A stretch of DNA of 9,152 bases from CAMBDR01 sp046597185 (GTDB lineage Bacteria; Pseudomonadota; Gammaproteobacteria; Burkholderiales; Burkholderiaceae_D). Below, in pieces: positions 5,372 through 9,152 of this stretch (positions are counted from its first letter, which is position 1; every line of letters begins with the position of its first letter). The position numbers were made by a program, and so were the translations under genes. The notes under the pieces were generated by a model, which worked only from the letters and a program-made list of their open reading frames with translations, was not told where the DNA came from and ran no database searches. The stretch lies in the NCBI GenBank assembly GCA_046597185.1, contig JBKJLF010000283.1, positions 1-9,152 on the forward strand, given 5' to 3'.

Positions 5372-5727
5372 CAGTATGGCTTCCATGTTATCCTCTTAAA
5401 GCGTTCAATTTTGATGGCTGTGCAGGCGCGCAGCAGTTCCTGAAGACATCCCGTTCATGCTTGGTCTGCGTAAAGCGACCATGGACGAACACCTGTTGTC
5501 GTCCGCAATGAGCACTTCCGACGAGAGCCACATGAAACGAATTGATTTGGAATTCCAATCAGCCGAAATATTCGTCCTGCGAACTTGATTTGTCAGGCGG
5601 ATGGATTACAGCAATACCCTTTCGCACAATCCTTGTCCCAGCCAGCTTTCGGTGATACGATTGGTCATGGTTATTATTTGCGAAGTAGCACCAGGTTGAT
5701 ATCGACTCGGAAACCCCGATTGCATTG
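5372..5727 (+). other. 356-nt gap without a convincing gene
   Basis: Between the methyltransferase and the sensor kinase there is no recognisable gene, terminator or attC-like element. A 43-codon frame runs from ATG 5457 to TGA 5588 (MLGLRKATMDEHLL through IFVLRT). It lacks a good ribosome site but has mixed, protein-like composition, so it may be a relic of a deleted gene. No clear promoter for the kinase was found; TTGGTC (5661-5666) lacks a matching -10. If this marks the end of the cassette-like region, the expected closing attC after the methyltransferase is missing or decayed. Confidence 0.4.
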
Positions 5728-8301
5728 ATGAAAAACACACTTTTTCCACATATCAATGACAAAACAAGCTGGCACTGCCAGCGGGGTTTGACATGCGGCC
5801 GCTTGTTTGCCTGGTTCTTTGCCGGGTTCTTTGCGGGGTTCTTTGCGGGGTTCTTTGCGGGGTTCTTTGCATTAAGCGCGCTATCTGCCCATGCTGCCAA
5901 CACCACTGGCAGCATGCAACCCATCGTCAATGTTGCAACCATCACCCATAATCCGCTCACGCTAAGCAATCATTTTGCGGCACTGGAAGACCCCGGCACC
6001 CGCCTGACTTTGGCCGATGTGCAAAAAACCGACATCGCAGCACGCTTTAAAATCGACCCCAAACCAGCCCAATCATTAAACTTTGGCCTGAACAAATCCG
6101 CCTGGTGGTTGCGCCTGCAGTTGCAAAACCCAAGTGACGCAGCCGTGCATACCATGCTGGAAATTGGTTTTCCCCGAATTACCGACATTGAACTACATCA
6201 GGCAATTTATCCATCCGATGCGCTGCCCGGCATGGCGCTTGATGCCCGGCGGTTTCAAACTACCCTGTCCGGTAATGCGCGTCCGTTTTCCCAACGTGAC
6301 TACCAAAGCCGTTTTTTTGTCTACCCCCTGGTACTGCCCGCCAAGAGCAATCAGGTGCTGTATCTGCGGATTCAATCCAAAGATTTACTTGAACTGCCTA
6401 TCCGTCTGTTCCCGGAAAAAGCATTTCATGCCTATGAAAGGAGCGATTATGGTCTACAAGCCATATTCTTTGGCATGGTGATGGCCTTGATTGCCTTTAA
6501 CTTGCTGCTGTTTTTTACGTTGCGCGATAGCAGTTATTTTTTATTTGTTCTCTTTTCAACCTTTTTCTCACTCACCATCGCGGCCAATAATGGTCTTGCC
6601 GATGAATTTTTATGGGGCGATTCGCCGCTGCTGTGTCAAATTGCTGCCTTGCTGTTCGCCCTGTTGACGTTGGCGGTGTTATTGCTGTTTTTGCGCTCGC
6701 TGCTGGACACCAAACACAATGCGCCCATACTGGATCGATTGCTGCAATGGGCGGTGGTGGTGAATATTGTTATCGCGATTTGGGTTTGCGTGGATTTTGA
6801 ACAGATTTTGCTGATCGGGCTGTTGACTGAGGTGCTCACTTGTGGCTTGATTTTGATCACGGCGATTATTTGCGCATTGCGCCGTCAGCGTAGCGCCTAT
6901 TTCTTCGTTGTCGCTTTCGCCATCGCCGCCTTGGGTGCCATACTCACCATCTTGCGCCTGATGGGTGTCATTCCGAATAATATTTTTACCACCTTCGCGC
7001 TCCAGTTTGGCGGTTCGATTCAACTGCTGGAACTGGCTTTTGCCTTGCTTGACCGCTACACCATTATCCGGCGCGAAAAGGCGCAGGCACAAAAGCAGGC
7101 ATTTGAGGCGGGTCAGTTACTCACGGATAAGCTGGTTCAGGCCGAGCGCCTGCTGGAACAACGGGTTGAGCAGCGCAGCCAGGAACTCTCGGCCAGTAGC
7201 GCTGCCTTGTTGCAGGCCAACATCGAATTGGAAAACGCCTGTCAACTGGCTGAAACCTCGCGCCAGCAAGCCCAGGTGGCCAGCGAACACGCAAGCCGCT
7301 CGCTGGATGCCTTGCGGGCAACCCAAAGCCAATTGATTCATGCTGAAAAAACCGCGGCACTCGGGCATTTGATTGCGGGCGTGGCGCATGAAATTAATAA
7401 CCCGGTGGGGGCGGTGAAATCGAGCAATGACAGCATAGCCGATGCCTTATGGAAGGCATGCTCGAATGCCGGAAAACTGTTTCAAATCCTCGATGACGAG
7501 CGCTTGACCTTGTTGGAAACGCTGGTGGCCCATGCCAATTCGCGCAGCCTCATGCGCACCAGCCGCGAGGAGCGCGCGCAAACCCGCGCCGTGAGCGAGC
7601 AGCTGGAACAGGCGGGCATCGAACATGCCCGCCATCGGGCTACCATTTTGGTTCAGGTTAACGCCCAAACCGAGGTGGATCGATTTTTGCCCCTGCTGCG
7701 CCATCCGGAGGCTGATTTGATTCTGGATACTGCACGCAACGGCGCAATGCTGGTCAATAATATGCAAAATATTAATACCGCGATTGCACGGGCCGCCAAA
7801 ATTGTCTTCACCCTGCAATCTTTTTCGCAAGCCGAGCATGCTAGCCAGGCACAGAGCGTTGATTTGCACGCGGGTTTGGAGGCGGTGCTGATGCTGTATC
7901 AAAGCCAGATCAAGAAAAATATTGAATTGGTACGCCGTTATGAACCGATTGCGCCGCTACGCTGTTACCCGGATGAATTGACTCAGGTGTGGACCAATTT
8001 GATTCACAATGGCATGCAGGCGATGGATTTTCGCGGCACGCTCACGCTTACCATTGAGCGCATCGGCAATGAAGCCGTGGTTGGCGTGGGCGATACGGGC
8101 TGCGGTATCCCCGAGGCGATTATCGGGCGGATTTTTGAAGCCTTTTTTTCTACCAAAGTAGCGGGCGAGGGCAGTGGTTTGGGTTTGGATATCGTCAAAA
8201 AAATTGTGCAAAAACACCATGGGCGGATCGATGTGCAAAGCCAGGTCGGCGTGGGCACCACGTTTTTGGTTTATTTACCCTACGATACGGAGGGGACATG
8301 A
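5728..8301 (+). CDS. 7TMR-DISM membrane sensor histidine kinase
   Basis: The 857-aa inner-membrane kinase starts at ATG 5728; a TTG directly before it, and an in-frame TTG at residue 21, are weaker options. A signal peptide with predicted cleavage after AHA56 leads to a periplasmic 7TMR-DISMED2-type domain (about 75-225). Next come seven membrane segments (about 242-440) and a coiled coil (about 445-545). The phospho-acceptor block GHLIAGVAHEINNPVGA follows, with His554. About 150 residues then separate it from the ATPase, with a helical insert (SREERAQTRAVSEQLEQAGI, then FLPLLRHPEADLIL) that I recall from a subfamily of such kinases. The ATPase has its N box (LTQVWTNLIHNGMQAM, Asn757 and Asn761), DTGCGIP (Asp789), an F box and GSGLGL (815-820). 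All catalytic residues are present. By family knowledge it binds a periplasmic, possibly carbohydrate-like, ligand and phosphorylates a response regulator, which is not in view. The next gene overlaps its stop. Confidence 0.93.
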   Translation: MKNTLFPHINDKTSWHCQRGLTCGRLFAWFFAGFFAGFFAGFFAGFFALSALSAHAANTTGSMQPIVNVATITHNPLTLSNHFAALEDPGTRLTLADVQKTDIAARFKIDPKPAQSLNFGLNKSAWWLRLQLQNPSDAAVHTMLEIGFPRITDIELHQAIYPSDALPGMALDARRFQTTLSGNARPFSQRDYQSRFFVYPLVLPAKSNQVLYLRIQSKDLLELPIRLFPEKAFHAYERSDYGLQAIFFGMVMALIAFNLLLFFTLRDSSYFLFVLFSTFFSLTIAANNGLADEFLWGDSPLLCQIAALLFALLTLAVLLLFLRSLLDTKHNAPILDRLLQWAVVVNIVIAIWVCVDFEQILLIGLLTEVLTCGLILITAIICALRRQRSAYFFVVAFAIAALGAILTILRLMGVIPNNIFTTFALQFGGSIQLLELAFALLDRYTIIRREKAQAQKQAFEAGQLLTDKLVQAERLLEQRVEQRSQELSASSAALLQANIELENACQLAETSRQQAQVASEHASRSLDALRATQSQLIHAEKTAALGHLIAGVAHEINNPVGAVKSSNDSIADALWKACSNAGKLFQILDDERLTLLETLVAHANSRSLMRTSREERAQTRAVSEQLEQAGIEHARHRATILVQVNAQTEVDRFLPLLRHPEADLILDTARNGAMLVNNMQNINTAIARAAKIVFTLQSFSQAEHASQAQSVDLHAGLEAVLMLYQSQIKKNIELVRRYEPIAPLRCYPDELTQVWTNLIHNGMQAMDFRGTLTLTIERIGNEAVVGVGDTGCGIPEAIIGRIFEAFFSTKVAGEGSGLGLDIVKKIVQKHHGRIDVQSQVGVGTTFLVYLPYDTEGT
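5812..5871 (+). repeat. Five-copy 12-bp tandem repeat inside signal peptide core
   Basis: Five head-to-tail units of the form GGGTTCTTTGCG occur, the first and last with single-base variants (TGGTTCTTTGCC, GGGTTCTTTGCA). Each unit encodes Gly-Phe-Phe-Ala, so residues 29-48 of the sensor kinase read WFFA then four GFFA. The unit length is a multiple of three, so copy-number change would alter signal-peptide hydrophobic length without shifting the frame. The three inner junction units are identical at nucleotide level, which points to recent slippage rather than selection for amino acids alone. Confidence 0.95.
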
Positions 8302-9053
8302 ACCGGGCCGAACGCGTTGGGTATGGCGCCTTACGGTATGCGCTGCTGCTGCCGACATTGCTGCTGTTTTGGCTGCTGCCGGCGGCAGCGACGGTGCAGG
8401 GCAGGATGGTGGATGTTAGCCATATTGAGCAAACTGCACTGTCGCTGACCGAATATGTGTCGGTGCTGGAAGACGCTTCCGGCAAATTGACGCTGGACCA
8501 GATTCAGCAGCCAGCGCAGGCTGCGCGCTTTCAAGGCGGCGCGCCAGCGGGCTACGGGCTAAACTATGGTTTGACCCGTTCTGCATTATGGGTGCGCCTG
8601 ACGTTGCGTAATGACAGTGCACAGCCATTGGAGCGGATGGTGGAATTTCGCTATGCGCTGCTGTCGCGGATTCAATTTCACCAGCCGCTTGCAACCGGTG
8701 GCTGGCAAACGCTGGGCACCGGAAATGTAATGCCGTTCGCCACCCGGCCTTACCCGAATCGTTTTTTTATTTTTCCCGTGCGCCTGGCCGCGCATGAAAA
8801 GCAAGTGCTGTATTGGCGGATTGAATCGGTCAATCCGATGAATATCAACGTGTTTTTATCCACGCCCCGGCAATTTCACCGCTGGGAGCGCAACGATTAT
8901 CTGGCCCAGGCATGGTATTTTGGTATGGTGCTGGCCATGATCTTATTTAATCTGGTGCTGTTTATTGCATTGCGCGAGCTGATCTATGGCTTGTACCTTA
9001 ATTTTGCGCTTTGCGCCGCATTAACCGTTGCCGTACAGCAATTCTCAATTTAA
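8298..9053 (+). CDS. Truncated paralogue of the 7TMR-DISM sensor (probable pseudogene)
   Basis: ATG 8298 overlaps the kinase stop (ATGA) with GGAGGGG just upstream, so translation is probably coupled. The product begins with a signal peptide (LLLPTLLLFWLLPAAATVQG). It then follows the preceding gene's sensor region block by block: SLTEYVSVLEDASGKLTLDQI, YGLNYGLTRSALWVRLTLRN, RFFIFPVRLAAHEKQVLYWRI and NDYLAQAWYFGMVLAMILFN. Identity is moderate, so the duplication is old or the two came as a divergent pair. After the second membrane segment (ALCAALTVAVQQ) it stops at TAA 9051-9053, exactly where the DNA becomes A+T-rich. A full member would have five more membrane segments and an output domain. 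At 251 aa it lacks any kinase part, so I infer truncation by deletion or insertion. A membrane-bound binding protein modulating its neighbour is less likely. Confidence 0.85.
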   Translation: MNRAERVGYGALRYALLLPTLLLFWLLPAAATVQGRMVDVSHIEQTALSLTEYVSVLEDASGKLTLDQIQQPAQAARFQGGAPAGYGLNYGLTRSALWVRLTLRNDSAQPLERMVEFRYALLSRIQFHQPLATGGWQTLGTGNVMPFATRPYPNRFFIFPVRLAAHEKQVLYWRIESVNPMNINVFLSTPRQFHRWERNDYLAQAWYFGMVLAMILFNLVLFIALRELIYGLYLNFALCAALTVAVQQFSI

Positions 9054-9070
9054 AAAATACCATAAAAGCA

Positions 9071-9096
9071 ACAGTGTATTTCCATTACCACACTGT
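9071..9096. repeat. Inverted repeat in A+T-rich right edge
   Basis: ACAGTGT (9071-9077) and ACACTGT (9090-9096) are perfect inverted copies separated by 12 nt, 18 nt after the truncated sensor stop. There is no T run for a classical terminator. It could be a protein binding site, a weak hairpin, or the edge of a mobile element whose body lies outside the window. The surrounding 9054-9152 is A+T-rich and holds no gene that I can support. Confidence 0.35.
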
Positions 9097-9152
9097 CTTC
9101 AACAGCATCAAAATATGTACAAATAAAGCTTGTAAACTTTTGCGAAACCTGT

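Noticed and set aside
5559..5969. - strand frame with AKNP repeats
   Set aside because: The AKNP repeat is the reverse reading of the 12-bp tandem repeat that encodes the signal peptide core of the kinase; there is no independent coding evidence.

Overview
The window looks like accessory DNA from a proteobacterium of moderate G+C. The evidence is Shine-Dalgarno-led genes, a UbiE-type methyltransferase, a 7TMR-DISM sensor kinase and integron-like recombination sites. I cannot name the genus. No integrase, transposase, rRNA or tRNA was found.

Positions 1-4600 read like a degraded or sedentary gene-cassette region. Small unrelated genes lie mostly on the + strand: a microbial-type PARG/TIGR02452 protein cut by the window edge, a GFA-family zinc protein, a 96-aa helical unknown, a 196-aa DUF2628-like membrane protein, a 134-aa unknown and an SRPBCC-like protein. 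A decayed SGNH/GDSL hydrolase pseudogene lies on the - strand. Three related elements of 74-83 bp (1032-1105, 2718-2794, 4511-4593) separate these genes. Each has an RYYYAAC-like left box and a GTYAGR right box, a stem with compensatory changes, and constant 3-nt and 7-nt spacers. Similarity between copies stops at the right box, and an ATG follows 7-17 nt later. This is how integron attC sites sit between cassettes. However, the right boxes depart from the canonical GTTRRRY and two of the intervals hold several genes, so the call is strong but not certain.

The third element leads into a divergent UbiE/COQ5-family SAM methyltransferase (4601-5371). After it comes a 356-nt stretch with no convincing gene.

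The right part (5728-9053) is a two-gene unit. The first gene is an 857-aa membrane histidine kinase with a 7TMR-DISM sensor, coiled coil, phospho-acceptor His, a long helical insert and an HATPase. Its signal peptide core is built from five in-frame copies of a 12-bp tandem repeat. Overlapping its stop codon (ATGA) is a second gene that repeats the same sensor architecture but ends abruptly in the 7TM region, where the DNA turns A+T-rich. It appears to be a truncated paralogue. No response regulator is visible in the window.
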